A stretch of 64,000 bases of DNA from Vampirovibrio chlorellavorus (lineage in GTDB: Bacteria; Cyanobacteriota; Vampirovibrionia; Vampirovibrionales; Vampirovibrionaceae). A program made the position numbers and the translations under genes. The notes under the pieces are model-generated. The model was not told the DNA's origin. It saw nothing but the letters and a program-made list of their open reading frames with translations, and made no database searches. This document shows positions 41,670 through 51,352 of this stretch, in pieces. Each line of letters begins with the position of its first letter. Position 1 is the stretch's first letter. The DNA is taken from NCBI GenBank assembly GCA_903866275.1, contig CAIPMU010000014.1, positions 124,001 through 188,000 of the forward strand. Direction: 5' to 3'.

Positions 41670-43236
41670 GGGCCCGCAATGTGGCGGGTCGATAGCTGCA
41701 CAGGCTCAGGTGAAGCGCGGCGTCGGGCATGACCTCCGTATCGTAGGCGGTGCCTGCCGAGGCCACAATAATCGGGATATTGGGAAAAGTCGCTTGCAGT
41801 TGGGCGTAAAGTGCCGCCTGATCCGGTTGAAGCATCGGGTTGAAGCTGATGAAGACTATGGCCTGAGGTGGCTGATTCCGGAGTGCCTCTATTGGCAGGC
41901 TTTCCAGTAGTTCGGGTGCAGAAAAATGCTCGCGGGGTGGGTAGCTTTGGTGCACCAGATGCTGAAATCCCGCGGTTTGTAGTACGTTATCCAGTTCGGG
42001 TGAGGTGGGGACATCAAAGGCATAGTTACCCATGCGGGCCCGCCCCGGGTGAATCAGCAAGACAGGGGAATCGGTTGCCAAAGGCAAGCACTGGGGATTT
42101 CCGCGAACGATGCCAATGCCCTGATCGGCCCACTGATCGGCCTCGGCATTGAGGGCGGCGGGCGTCCATTCTGCTTCTGGCAGAGGCGGTGGGCTTTTCC
42201 GGAGATATTCGGCTTTCAGGTTCTCAATGCGTTCTAGCGAAGCCTCCAGGAGGATCATGGGAAGCTCGCCACTGCGGAATGCTGCTACTACGGCTTCATA
42301 GACCGCCCATTCGGCTTCAGTGCTTTGCTTGTAAAGTAAAATATCGACGCCCGCTTTTAACGAGGCGATGGCGGCTTCCACGGGGCTGCGGTGCTTGGTA
42401 ATCGCCCCCATGCAAAGGTCATCCGTAATAATCACGCCCTCAAAGCCGCATTGCTGGCGCAAGAGGCCCTGAATAATCGCCGGTGAGGCGGAAGAGGGTA
42501 GGCTCCGTTCTGCTTCGGTGGTTTGCAGGACTGGATAATAGCCGTGAGCCACCAGCATGGCAGGTAATCCCGCTTGAATGGCCTGCTGGAAGGGCTGTAG
42601 TTCTTCCGGGCTAAAATTTAAAGTGGGCAAATCCAGATGGGAATCCACGGTACCGTTGCCGTGGCCGGGGAAATGTTTGCCTACGGCAATCAGGCCCACT
42701 TGCTCAAAGCATTGCAAGGCGATCCGGCCCAAATTCCAGACGGTGTCCGGGTCATCGCCAAAGCTGCGCACCCCGATAATGGGGTTTTGCCGCTGATAGT
42801 TCACATCCAGCGTGGGGAAAAAAACGAGGTTAAAGCCTAGCCCCGTCAAGCGATCGGCCATGGCGCTGTAATGCGAGGCGGCCAGATCGTCCGGCTCCGG
42901 GGCTAGCGCAATGGCACGCGGGGTCAAGCCCGTGGGGAACACTGTGTGGGGCAGACGCTCGACTTGTCCGCCTTCCTGATCGATTCCTAGTAGCGGGCGG
43001 GGAAGATCCGTTGGTATCTTGGCCTGAAGGCCCTGTATTAAGTCCCAAACGGCTTGCGGGGTTTGGGGCTGCAGGGCATCAAAGTTATCCCGAAAGAAAA
43101 TCAGCCCACCCAGACCGCGTTCCAGAAAACGCTCGGTGATGGTGTTGGGCCTTGCGCCTTCATAACCTACCATAAAGAGCTGGGCGACTTGAGTTTCTAG
43201 CGGCAGGGCCAGATAGTCGATGCCAAACGCTGTCAA
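41596..43236 (-). CDS. nagZ: Beta-N-acetylhexosaminidase NagZ-like (GH3), with C-terminal extension
   Basis: NagZ removes N-acetylglucosamine from anhydromuropeptides in peptidoglycan recycling. VGKHFPGHGNGTVDSHLDLP carries the GH3 His/Asp loop unique to NagZ-type enzymes, and VIITDDLCMGAI carries the Asp nucleophile. At 546 residues it is longer than E. coli NagZ (341); residues beyond about 350 look like the second GH3 domain of Gram-positive NagZ forms. The start is TTG. It ends antisense inside the glycerate kinase gene and follows mnmE's position by 21 nt. Confidence 0.88.
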   Translation of the reverse strand: MTAFGIDYLALPLETQVAQLFMVGYEGARPNTITERFLERGLGGLIFFRDNFDALQPQTPQAVWDLIQGLQAKIPTDLPRPLLGIDQEGGQVERLPHTVFPTGLTPRAIALAPEPDDLAASHYSAMADRLTGLGFNLVFFPTLDVNYQRQNPIIGVRSFGDDPDTVWNLGRIALQCFEQVGLIAVGKHFPGHGNGTVDSHLDLPTLNFSPEELQPFQQAIQAGLPAMLVAHGYYPVLQTTEAERSLPSSASPAIIQGLLRQQCGFEGVIITDDLCMGAITKHRSPVEAAIASLKAGVDILLYKQSTEAEWAVYEAVVAAFRSGELPMILLEASLERIENLKAEYLRKSPPPLPEAEWTPAALNAEADQWADQGIGIVRGNPQCLPLATDSPVLLIHPGRARMGNYAFDVPTSPELDNVLQTAGFQHLVHQSYPPREHFSAPELLESLPIEALRNQPPQAIVFISFNPMLQPDQAALYAQLQATFPNIPIIVASAGTAYDTEVMPDAALHLSLCSYRPATLRALTQVLTTGFSALAKPQPSLATEPL

Positions 43237-43257
43237 GGCAGCAGTTCCACGGGTGGT

Positions 43258-44610
43258 TTACTTGCCCACGCAGAAGCGTTGGAACACGTTGCTCAACACT
43301 TCTTCGGTGGTATCGCGGCCCATCAGTTCATCCAGCTTGCGGAGGGCGTCCGTCAGGGGCAAAGTCACCAAGTCTAGCGGCAACGTGGATTGAATGGCCT
43401 CTTGCGCGTGTAACAGGTTCTCATAGACTTGCTCGCAGCAGGTGATTTGACGCTGGTTCAGCGAAATGGCCATATGGTCATCTTCCTGAGACATGCTCCG
43501 GATTTTCTGCTGTAAAGCCTGATAAATTTCACTCAAGCCTTCCCGCGTTTTGACTGAAGCATAAATCCAGTTGGAATAGACTTTGTGTCCCGCCGGGAGG
43601 AGATCTTTCTTGTTGCCCACCACAATGGTGGTCTGCGGATCCAGCTTGGATAAAATCTGGTTATCGTAGCGCAAGAAGCCAATGGGGGCGTCAATCAGGT
43701 ACAGCACAATCTGGGCTTCGCTGGCGGCTTGCCAACTGCGCTGAATGCCCATCATCTCAATACTGTGGCGCGTTTCCCGAATCCCGGCCGTATCAATCAG
43801 GGTGATGGGAATCCCGTCCACGTCCAGCGTTTCGGTGATCACATCGCGCGTGGTGCCCGCTTCATCGGTCACAATGGAGCGTTCCCGCGAAAGTAGCGCG
43901 TTAAACAAGGATGATTTGCCGGAGTTGGGCATGCCCAGAATGGCGACTTTCAAGCCTTCCCGAATCATGCGGTTACGCTGGGCGCTTTCTTTCAGGCGGG
44001 AAATCCCGGTGAGGCATTCATCCAGCTTTTGGGCAATCAGGGCGCGTTCGGGTTCATCCACTTCCTCGGGAAAATCAATGCTGGCCACAATTTGCGCCTG
44101 CAAATCCAGCAGATCCTTGCTGATGGTGTCGATATAAGTCCCGAGTGAGCGGTTGTGCAGGTTCGCCGAGGCTTGGGCCAACAGGCGCTCGCTGCGGGTG
44201 GAGATGAGATCCATCACCGATTCAGCCTGGGTGAGATCCATTTTGCCGTTGAGATAAGCCCGCTGGGTGAACTCGCCGGGCTGGGCCAGACGTGCGCCGT
44301 GCTTCACGCATAGTCTTAAAATTTTGTGGCTGATGGCTTCCCCGCCGTGGCAGTGAATTTCGACTACATCATCGCCGGTGTAGCTGTTGGGGCCTTTAAA
44401 AATCAGCAGCAGCACTTCATCAATGATGGTGCCATCTTCGTTGATCCAGCCGTGGTAGAACCGGCCCGGTTTGAATTGGGCCTTTTTGCGCGAAAAAATG
44501 GCGCTGGCAATGCTCCAGGCATCCTGGCCGCTGAGGCGGATGACCGCGACACTGGCCTGCCCGCGGGCGGTGGCAATGGCGGCAATTGTGGTATCCATGC
44601 TAAGCATCAT
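43258..44610 (-). CDS. mnmE: tRNA modification GTPase MnmE
   Basis: MnmE with MnmG installs the (carboxymethyl)aminomethyl group at U34 of tRNA. The N-terminal folate-binding domain opens with TIAAIATARGQASVAVIRLSG. The inserted G domain has GMPNSGKSS (G1), DEAGTTRD (G2), DTAGIRET (G3) and NKKD (G4). The C-terminal CVGK motif with the catalytic Cys is intact. The 450-residue length is normal. ATG 44610 has two further in-frame ATGs, the best alternative being at 44598; no clear ribosome site marks any of them. Confidence 0.96.
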   Translation of the reverse strand: MMLSMDTTIAAIATARGQASVAVIRLSGQDAWSIASAIFSRKKAQFKPGRFYHGWINEDGTIIDEVLLLIFKGPNSYTGDDVVEIHCHGGEAISHKILRLCVKHGARLAQPGEFTQRAYLNGKMDLTQAESVMDLISTRSERLLAQASANLHNRSLGTYIDTISKDLLDLQAQIVASIDFPEEVDEPERALIAQKLDECLTGISRLKESAQRNRMIREGLKVAILGMPNSGKSSLFNALLSRERSIVTDEAGTTRDVITETLDVDGIPITLIDTAGIRETRHSIEMMGIQRSWQAASEAQIVLYLIDAPIGFLRYDNQILSKLDPQTTIVVGNKKDLLPAGHKVYSNWIYASVKTREGLSEIYQALQQKIRSMSQEDDHMAISLNQRQITCCEQVYENLLHAQEAIQSTLPLDLVTLPLTDALRKLDELMGRDTTEEVLSNVFQRFCVGK

Positions 44611-44705
44611 GTTCAGGTCGCTTTCGTTTCAGCTCGATTGGGCTTGATTTGGCACTAATCAGTTCCTTCTAGTGTATCGCAGGAAGGGCGTTTAGGGCAA
44701 TGACG

Positions 44706-47318
44706 CTAGAATAAACTCAGCTGCGGGGCTTCCGTTTCCTCACTCCGGTCACGGGGACGGGTGTCTACGGTGGCCAGCTCTTTTTTCTGCATTTGGTTCA
44801 AAATGCCTTCAGCCTTCTGTATCACCTCGGCGGGAATGCCGGCCATGCGCGCCACCTGAATGCCATAGCTTTTTTGCGCTGCGCCCGGTTCCACCGTGTG
44901 CAGAAATTCAATTTCCCCGTTCACTTCAGTGATGCACACCCGGTAGTTGGCGATTTTTAAATTCGTTTGCTCCAGCGTATTCAGCTCGTGGTAATGCGTG
45001 GCAAACAACGTGCGGCAGCCGATTCGGTTGGCCAGATATTCAGACACCGCCCAGGCGATTGATACGCCATCGTAAGTGCTGGTGCCCCGGCCCACTTCAT
45101 CGAGGAGCACCAGACTGCGGGGCGTGGCCCCGTTCAGGATTTGCGCCGTCTCGTTCATTTCCACCATAAACGTGGATTGCCCGCTGGAGAGATCATCCAC
45201 CGCGCCTACGCGGGTATAAATGCCGTCCACCAGGCCAATGCGGGCATAGCTGGCGGGCACGAACGAGCCCATTTGCGCCATCAGCACAATGAGCGCCACC
45301 TGGCGCATATAGGTTGATTTCCCGGCCATGTTGGGGCCCGAGATAATCATCATTTGCGGAATTTTATATTCCTTGGGGTTGGCCGATAGCGTGACTTGAT
45401 TGGGCACAAACCGGCCCAGCGGCAGGATTTTCTCCACCACGGGATGGCGGCTCTGCTGCAAATTAATCTCATGCGATTCATCCACTTGCGGGCGCACATA
45501 GTTTTGCTCCACGGCCACGGTGGCCAGCGATTGCAGCACATCCAGCACCGACACCCGTTGCGCGCAATCGGTGAGTACCGACGCATAGGTCAGTAGCTTC
45601 TGGCGGAGTTCAATGTAGAGGTTGTATTCCAGCTCATACTGGCGGCTTTGGGCGTCTAATACTTGGGCTTCGTGGGTTTTCAGCACCTCGGTGGTGTAGC
45701 GTTCCGCGTTGGTGAGGGTCTGTTTGCGGTGGTAATCGGCAGGCACGCTGGCTGCATTGGCTCGGGTGATTTCAATGAAATAGCCAAAGGCGCTGTTAAA
45801 AGAAACTTTTAAAGTGCGAATGCCTGTTTTCTCCCGCTGTTCGGCCTCATAGCGGATCAGCCAGTCTTCGTGGTTTTTGACCAGATCCCGCATTTGATCC
45901 AGCTCGGCATGGAAGCCCATCTGGATAATCCCGCCTTCTTTTAAATTGAGTGCGGGTGTGTCGGCGATGGCTTGCTCAATCAGGGCCATCATTTTGAAGA
46001 GTTCCGGCGGGAATGCTTGCAGCCGCGACAGATAAAACGTATCCAGCGGTTTGAGCAAATTCGATAAATCCGGCAGGCGGGTAATGGACTGCTTGAGTGC
46101 AATTAAATCGCGGGGCTGGGCGGTTAAATTGGCAATTTTCGTGCTGAGCCGCTCAATGTCGTAAATATCCGGCAAAATATAGCGCACCGATTCCCGAATG
46201 TCCGGGTGTTTGACTAATTCTTCCACCGCATCGTGCCGGGCCTGAATCTCGTTCAGGTTGGTCAGGGGCTGATTTATCCACTGGCGCAGCAGCCGGTTGC
46301 CCATGCTGGTGCAGGTGCGGTTGAGTACCCACAACAAGCTGCCCTCGTACTGGTTGTTTTTCACCGTGGAAAGCAATTCTAAATTGCGGCGCACCGTGGT
46401 GTTCATGGTCACGGTCTGGCTGAGCGAATAGGTGCGAATGCCGTTGAACACCGGCGGGTTTTCCAAAAAGTTCCGGCTGATGTAATGCCCAATGACCCCG
46501 GCGGCTTGCAACGCCAGTGGCAAATTGTGCAGCCCAAAGCCTTCCAGATTACTGACGTTCATCAGCGTCATCAGCACCGTTTTGGCATCATTCAACTGAA
46601 AGGCGCTTTCTTCCAACGGGGTGCAGCGATAATTTTCGGTAATCTCCGGCGGGACATCTGGCAAAAAGGCATCCAGTTCTTGCCGGGAGGCGGCGCGATG
46701 CTTTTTGCCTTTCACCAGAATTTCCACGGGCCGAATGCGATCCAGCTCGGACAGCAGCTCGTGGAAGGTCAGCTCGGTTGCCATAAACGTACCGGTGGAA
46801 ATGTCGCAATAGGCCAGCCCGCAATGTTCTAAATCTTTTAGGGTGAGGGCGGCCAGAAAGTTGTTTTCTTCAGGGCGCAACAAGGATTGTTCCGTAATGG
46901 TGCCGCTGGATAACACGCGCACCACTTGCCGTTTGACCAATCCCTTGGCTTGCGCCGGATCTTCCATCTGTTCGCAGATGGCGACCTTGAAGTTTTGAGA
47001 CAGCAGCTTGCTCAGGTAAGCCTCAGCGGCTTTCACGGGAATACCCGCCATGGGGATACGTCCGCATTGGCCCGCGTCGCGCCCGGTGAGCGTGATTTCC
47101 AGCACCCGCGCGCTGATGAGGGCGTCTTCAAAAAAGGTCTCGTAGAAATCGCCCATGCGGTAAAACAGAATGATGCCGGGGTAATCTTTTTTGACGCCCA
47201 AAAACTGCGCCACCATCGGCGAGGCCTTCTCCGGGTCCACCGTGTAGGAGTGCATCGTATTATACGGGCTGGGGGTGGCGGATGCGCCTGCGGGGGGTAC
47301 TGTCTCTCTCATGGGCAT
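44706..47318 (-). CDS. mutS: DNA mismatch repair protein MutS
   Basis: MutS finds base mismatches and starts repair. The mismatch-binding motif is present in FYRMGDFYETFFEDA (Phe-x-Glu type), followed by core helices. The ATPase has SGPNMAGKSTYMRQ (Walker A), LDEVGRGTSTYDGVSIAWA (Walker B/signature) and ATHYHEL. The start is uncertain: ATG at 47318, 47312 or 47255 are all in frame, and a TTG lies further up. I chose 47318, which gives 870 residues. It is followed by mnmE after about 95 nt; mutL is not in the window. Confidence 0.95.
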   Translation of the reverse strand: MPMRETVPPAGASATPSPYNTMHSYTVDPEKASPMVAQFLGVKKDYPGIILFYRMGDFYETFFEDALISARVLEITLTGRDAGQCGRIPMAGIPVKAAEAYLSKLLSQNFKVAICEQMEDPAQAKGLVKRQVVRVLSSGTITEQSLLRPEENNFLAALTLKDLEHCGLAYCDISTGTFMATELTFHELLSELDRIRPVEILVKGKKHRAASRQELDAFLPDVPPEITENYRCTPLEESAFQLNDAKTVLMTLMNVSNLEGFGLHNLPLALQAAGVIGHYISRNFLENPPVFNGIRTYSLSQTVTMNTTVRRNLELLSTVKNNQYEGSLLWVLNRTCTSMGNRLLRQWINQPLTNLNEIQARHDAVEELVKHPDIRESVRYILPDIYDIERLSTKIANLTAQPRDLIALKQSITRLPDLSNLLKPLDTFYLSRLQAFPPELFKMMALIEQAIADTPALNLKEGGIIQMGFHAELDQMRDLVKNHEDWLIRYEAEQREKTGIRTLKVSFNSAFGYFIEITRANAASVPADYHRKQTLTNAERYTTEVLKTHEAQVLDAQSRQYELEYNLYIELRQKLLTYASVLTDCAQRVSVLDVLQSLATVAVEQNYVRPQVDESHEINLQQSRHPVVEKILPLGRFVPNQVTLSANPKEYKIPQMMIISGPNMAGKSTYMRQVALIVLMAQMGSFVPASYARIGLVDGIYTRVGAVDDLSSGQSTFMVEMNETAQILNGATPRSLVLLDEVGRGTSTYDGVSIAWAVSEYLANRIGCRTLFATHYHELNTLEQTNLKIANYRVCITEVNGEIEFLHTVEPGAAQKSYGIQVARMAGIPAEVIQKAEGILNQMQKKELATVDTRPRDRSEETEAPQLSLF

Positions 47319-47403
47319 GATTGTAGCAAGGTTTCGGGTTAAATTCTGTAAATTCCCCAATGTTCGGCCAGTTCCGTTATATTCCTGGTGCGGGGAAGAA
47401 CGA

Positions 47404-47434
47404 CAACCGCCGAATAGAGACTATTCGGCGGTTG
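47404..47434 (-). terminator. Terminator of the skp-like gene
   Basis: CAACCGCCGAATAG (47404-47417) pairs perfectly over 14 bp with CTATTCGGCGGTTG (47421-47434) around a 3-nt loop; TCGTTCTTCC follows on the minus strand. It lies about 22 nt past the skp-like stop and separates it from mutS. Confidence 0.8.
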
Positions 47435-47456
47435 TATTTGAGAAATATAGAGAATG

Positions 47457-47951
47457 TTATTTGTCGGTGCTGGCCGGGCCGGTGGTTCCGGCGTTCAGCT
47501 TGGACAATACGTCGTTGGTGATGTCGGTGCCACCCACAAACACGGTTTGCTTGGCCAGAATGATGGAGAGGCTTTTGCTTTTGGCCACGGCTTCAATGGT
47601 GTTGTTCATTTCGTTTTCCAGCGCCTTGGCCTGGGATTCTTGCAGGTTGCCGTACTCGTTGGCTTTGCTTTCCAGTTTTTCTTCCAGGCTTTTTTGCAGT
47701 TGCTCAACGGCCACGGGGTTGTTGGGCTGCTTGGTTTTGGCTTCGCGGATTTGCTTGATGAAATCGGCGTTCATTTTTTCCAGATCGGCCCGTTTGCTTT
47801 TCATGTCATCCTGAAAAATCTGGGCTTTGTTGTAAGAGCGAACCAGTTTGTCGTAGTCCACGGTGCCAATGGTATCGGCTGCAGACGCAGCGCGCATGGT
47901 GCCACCGGTCAGCAATAAAGCTGCAAACGCGAGAGTCAATAGGCGTTTCAT
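47457..47951 (-). CDS. Skp/OmpH-family periplasmic chaperone
   Basis: The 164-residue protein has a signal peptide (MKRLLTLAFAALLLTGGTMRAASA). A strand GTVDYDKLVRSYNKAQIF follows, then a long charged coiled coil (about residues 45-125) and the closing strand LSIILAKQTVFVGGTDITNDVLSKLN. This is the jellyfish-like Skp layout. Skp holds unfolded outer-membrane proteins in the periplasm. ATG 47951 is chosen for the signal peptide, with AAGGAG about 11 nt upstream. It lies directly downstream of bamA, the classic bamA-skp order. Confidence 0.9.
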   Translation of the reverse strand: MKRLLTLAFAALLLTGGTMRAASAADTIGTVDYDKLVRSYNKAQIFQDDMKSKRADLEKMNADFIKQIREAKTKQPNNPVAVEQLQKSLEEKLESKANEYGNLQESQAKALENEMNNTIEAVAKSKSLSIILAKQTVFVGGTDITNDVLSKLNAGTTGPASTDK

Positions 47952-48122
47952 GAATAGAGTCACTCCTTTGATCAACAAACCTGAATTCCTGTGATTATTC
48001 CAGAAATCAGCATAGAGAACAAGATGTCAAAGGCAGAGCCTTGTTCCCGCTGGGCTGAGCGCGCGGATTTCAGACTGGCGGGTTGGCGTCCAATGTGGCT
48101 TCAAACTTTAAACGCTTGGCCT

Positions 48123-50078
48123 TTAAAACTTCTCGCCGACGCCGAAGTTCCAGTGGCGAATGTAATCGCTGCGGCCCATCAGCGGGATGGCGTAATCAAT
48201 CCGGATGGGGCCAACGCCGGGCATATTCACCCGTAAGCCCAAACCGGTTGAAATGCCGCGCGTGGTGCGGTTAAACATGGAGTTGATATTGGAGCTGCCC
48301 AGCACGGTCCCGGCATCCACAAAGGAGGCTGCAGTCAAGCTGTTGAGGATGGGGATATTTTTCATTTTTCCCACGGCGGGAATTTTGGTTCTTAACTCGG
48401 CGCTGCTGACCAAAAAGCCATTGCCGATCCCCAAGCCGCCTTCCTGGAAACCCCGAACCGAATAAGAACCGCCCAGTCGGTACATGTTGAAAGTCGGAAT
48501 ATCGCCCATCAGGTTGTGGCCCCCTTGGGCGTTTAATGCCAGAGTAATACCATCGCGAATTTTGATGTAGCGGCGCAAGTTGGCGTTCACGGTGCCATAG
48601 GTGGTGCTCCCGGAAAGGCCATAAGAGCCACCCACCGAAACCGTATTCAGCCAGCCGGAGGTGGGGCTGAAGCGGTTGTCTCGAGTGTCAAAGGCCAGCG
48701 TAGGCGAAAGCGTCAGAAAGGTGCCACCTTTGAGCTGGGCGCTGCGATCCGCGGATGAGATATTGAACTTGGATAAATCCGAGCTGCTGGCGTAGTCCTG
48801 CATGTGGACGTTTTCGCCTCTCAGGCTCAAGCCCAGGGAGGTATGATTAATGCTTTTCAAGGGCCTGCCCCAGCTGATTTCACTACCCACACGACGCTCT
48901 ACGCCCAGAGGCACGTTGAAACTGCTGTAGTTGCGACCGTAGCCGTTCACGCTCAAAGAATTAGAGGTATTCATAAAGCTGGGATCGCTCCAGCCTACAT
49001 CGAATTGGTAAGTCCGCGCGTTGGCCTGGGTGGCGGTGTTGCGGTTGATAATCCCGCTCCCCACCGCAAACACAGAGCTGACGTTCTGTCCGCGTCCCAA
49101 AAAGTTGGGATCGTTATAGCCCAGCGAGCCAAACAGCCCGGTGCTGGTATCAATCCCGCCGCCGAGAGAGATGGCGCCGGTGCGTTTCTCATCGACTTCA
49201 ACGGTTAAGTTGTATTTATCCGGGTTGTCCGGTGAGGCTGTAATGACCCGGCGCACGTCCTTGAATGCTTGCGTACCGAACAGGCGTTTCATGTCCTCGC
49301 TCAGCTTTTTCTCGTTGTAGACTTCCCCGGCCTTGCTGGCCATCATGCGCTTAAGCACATAGTCCTTGGTTTTGCGGTTGCCCACGAACTGGACTTTATC
49401 GATCACGCCTTCGTTGATCTTCAGGTTGATCACGCCATCGGGATCGTCCTCGATGTTGGACACGCGGGCCAGCACATAGCCTTTGTCGGCGTAGAGCTTT
49501 TCCACTTTTTCAATGGCCTCGTTCAGCTGGCCAATGTTCTGGGGCATGCCGGTCTGGCTGGCGAAAATGGATTGCAGCTCATTATCTTCAATGATGGAGT
49601 TCCCGTCGATGTGTACGCCGGTCACCGGTGCGTTTTCCTGCACCACAATCCGCAATACAATCCCGTCACTGGTAGCCACCGGCACGGCCTTGATCTTTTC
49701 CGTGAAGTAGCCCATGTCGTAAATGCGGCGCAGGTCTTCTTTCAGCATGCTTTTGCTGTACAGGCTGCCGGGGCGGATGACCATGGTGTCTTTGATCTTG
49801 TCGCCGTTGATCAGCTTGTTGCCTTCAATGGAAACTTTATTGATGGTGAGTCCCTGATCGTAGCCTTGTCCCCGAGCTGCTCGAACCCCATCCGGGGCAA
49901 ATTCATTGACCGGCGTAGGAGAAGCCTCTTCACTGGCTGGAACATCGCCTGCCGGGGCCAGTTTATCGGCGGCATGGGCAAGACTGCCGTTAGTGATCAT
50001 CGCAACGGAAAGGGCCAACAGGGTGGCGGAAGCAGTAGGGTAGCGATCAAAACGAACGTTCAAACAGGTTAACCTCAT
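48123..50078 (-). CDS. bamA: Outer-membrane assembly factor BamA/Omp85, three POTRA domains
   Basis: BamA folds beta-barrel proteins into the outer membrane. The signal peptide lies within the first 36 residues (ending NGSLAHA). Three POTRA domains are visible: INKVSIEGNKLINGDKI, VTGVHIDGNSIIEDNEL and IDKVQFVGNRKTKDYVL open them. E. coli has five; cyanobacterial Omp85 has three. The barrel ends GVGPIRIDYAIPLM and a final Phe. ISLGGGIDTSTGLFGSLGYND and VRGFQEGGLGIGNGF (VRGF/Y motif of loop 6) are present. ATG 50078 is chosen for the signal peptide; TTG 50117 is possible. Confidence 0.93.
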   Translation of the reverse strand: MRLTCLNVRFDRYPTASATLLALSVAMITNGSLAHAADKLAPAGDVPASEEASPTPVNEFAPDGVRAARGQGYDQGLTINKVSIEGNKLINGDKIKDTMVIRPGSLYSKSMLKEDLRRIYDMGYFTEKIKAVPVATSDGIVLRIVVQENAPVTGVHIDGNSIIEDNELQSIFASQTGMPQNIGQLNEAIEKVEKLYADKGYVLARVSNIEDDPDGVINLKINEGVIDKVQFVGNRKTKDYVLKRMMASKAGEVYNEKKLSEDMKRLFGTQAFKDVRRVITASPDNPDKYNLTVEVDEKRTGAISLGGGIDTSTGLFGSLGYNDPNFLGRGQNVSSVFAVGSGIINRNTATQANARTYQFDVGWSDPSFMNTSNSLSVNGYGRNYSSFNVPLGVERRVGSEISWGRPLKSINHTSLGLSLRGENVHMQDYASSSDLSKFNISSADRSAQLKGGTFLTLSPTLAFDTRDNRFSPTSGWLNTVSVGGSYGLSGSTTYGTVNANLRRYIKIRDGITLALNAQGGHNLMGDIPTFNMYRLGGSYSVRGFQEGGLGIGNGFLVSSAELRTKIPAVGKMKNIPILNSLTAASFVDAGTVLGSSNINSMFNRTTRGISTGLGLRVNMPGVGPIRIDYAIPLMGRSDYIRHWNFGVGEKF

Positions 50079-50358
50079 CGGTTCAGGGGCTGGTGTGGGT
50101 GTGTTTTTGGCTATCAATCGTGTGGCTGTAGTTTAAAGCACCTGCTAAGATTGTCCCACAGGGGCTTTACGCCGTAAAGTGTTTGTTCTGGCTGTTGTGG
50201 AGCTATTAGCCTTGATACGGCTTAGGTTGAGGACGTCTCATGACGCATTTTGTGCCATTTCTTACTCAACGCAACTGAAGCGATGAAATTGACCCTCTAT
50301 GCACCATCCAGATTCCAGACCCTCATCATAACAGATTCTGCCTCGACTGCTTTTTGTA

Positions 50359-51351
50359 CTAAGCGTCGTTTTCTTCCTGCTCCTGAAGGCTTGGCGTTTT
50401 ATAGTGCCCTTTCAGCAGCACAATCCCGCCAATCAGCGAAGTGCAGGTGGAAATAATCACCCAGTAAAAGGCAAAGGCCATGGCGGTTTGGGGGGCAATG
50501 CCTGCTTTGGTGAGCAGCAGCAGATAAGTGCCTTCCCGCACGCCAAAACCGTTAAAGGCAATGGGTAAAACGCTGGCCAGAGAGACAATCCCGTAAACCA
50601 CCGTGATATAGAGGACATCTACATGCACGTGCAGGGCCTCGGCAATCAGCAGGTGCATGCCCACCATCAGGCAGTGCACCACTAGCGACAGCGAGACAGA
50701 TTTAAACAACAGCCCCAGATTGGACCAGTAGAGTTTCGCCTGTCCCAATATCGCCAGCTTGGGAATGCGCTCCATCAGGCGTTCCAGCGGGGCGCACCAT
50801 AAGCTGATGTAACCCAGCAGCAGAAACCCGGAGAGTGAAAGCAGAATCAGTCTGAGATCAAAATAAAGGGGCCCCCAGGATAAAAACTTGAGCGGAATGC
50901 GCAAGTCCATATGCAGCAGGGGCGGGCTTAAACTGACCATGCTGGTGAGCAAGAGCAAGGCCACCAGCCCCACCCCGCGTTCGGCCAGCAGCGTGAGCAA
51001 GGCTTCCCGCTTTTTGCGTTGGCCACTTTTGGCCAGATAGACCATGCGCAGCATGTCGCCCCCAATGGCGCCGGGTAGAAATAGGTTAAAAAACATACCG
51101 ATCAGATAATAATCGTAAAACTCCCGGAAGGAGAGCCGAAAGCCCAACGGGGCGCTGAGAAACTTCCAGCGGTAGGCGCTGATCAGCTGCGCTCCCAGAT
51201 ATAGCAGGATGCCCACGGGCACATACCACAAATTGGCCTGGGACAGCTTTTTGAGGGTATCTTCAAAGCCGGTGTAGTGCAGCAAGAATCCCAGTAGCAC
51301 CACGCTGACCGTGATTTTGATGATCTGCTTCAGGGACAGTTTGCCGGGCAT
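50359..51351 (-). CDS. Lysylphosphatidylglycerol synthase TM-region/flippase-like protein (UPF0104)
   Basis: The 330-residue membrane protein has about eight hydrophobic segments and matches the family containing AglD/MprF TM domains: SAYRWKFLSAPLGF, FFNLFLPGAIGGDMLRMVYLA, LLAERGVGL, and LPIAFNGFGVREGTYLLLL. These are the typical sequence landmarks. Members are linked to lipid flipping or lipid-linked glycosylation. It starts 1 nt after the stop of the GT2 gene, so the two are coupled. A short charged tail (LQEQEENDA) follows the last TM. Confidence 0.85.
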   Translation of the reverse strand: MPGKLSLKQIIKITVSVVLLGFLLHYTGFEDTLKKLSQANLWYVPVGILLYLGAQLISAYRWKFLSAPLGFRLSFREFYDYYLIGMFFNLFLPGAIGGDMLRMVYLAKSGQRKKREALLTLLAERGVGLVALLLLTSMVSLSPPLLHMDLRIPLKFLSWGPLYFDLRLILLSLSGFLLLGYISLWCAPLERLMERIPKLAILGQAKLYWSNLGLLFKSVSLSLVVHCLMVGMHLLIAEALHVHVDVLYITVVYGIVSLASVLPIAFNGFGVREGTYLLLLTKAGIAPQTAMAFAFYWVIISTCTSLIGGIVLLKGHYKTPSLQEQEENDA

Positions 51352-51352
51352 C

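Noticed and set aside
50118-50358. Possible small gene or RNA between bamA and the flippase-like gene
   Set aside because: The only plus-strand frame is short, overlaps the neighbouring gene antisense and lacks a ribosome site; no tRNA-like T-loop was found.
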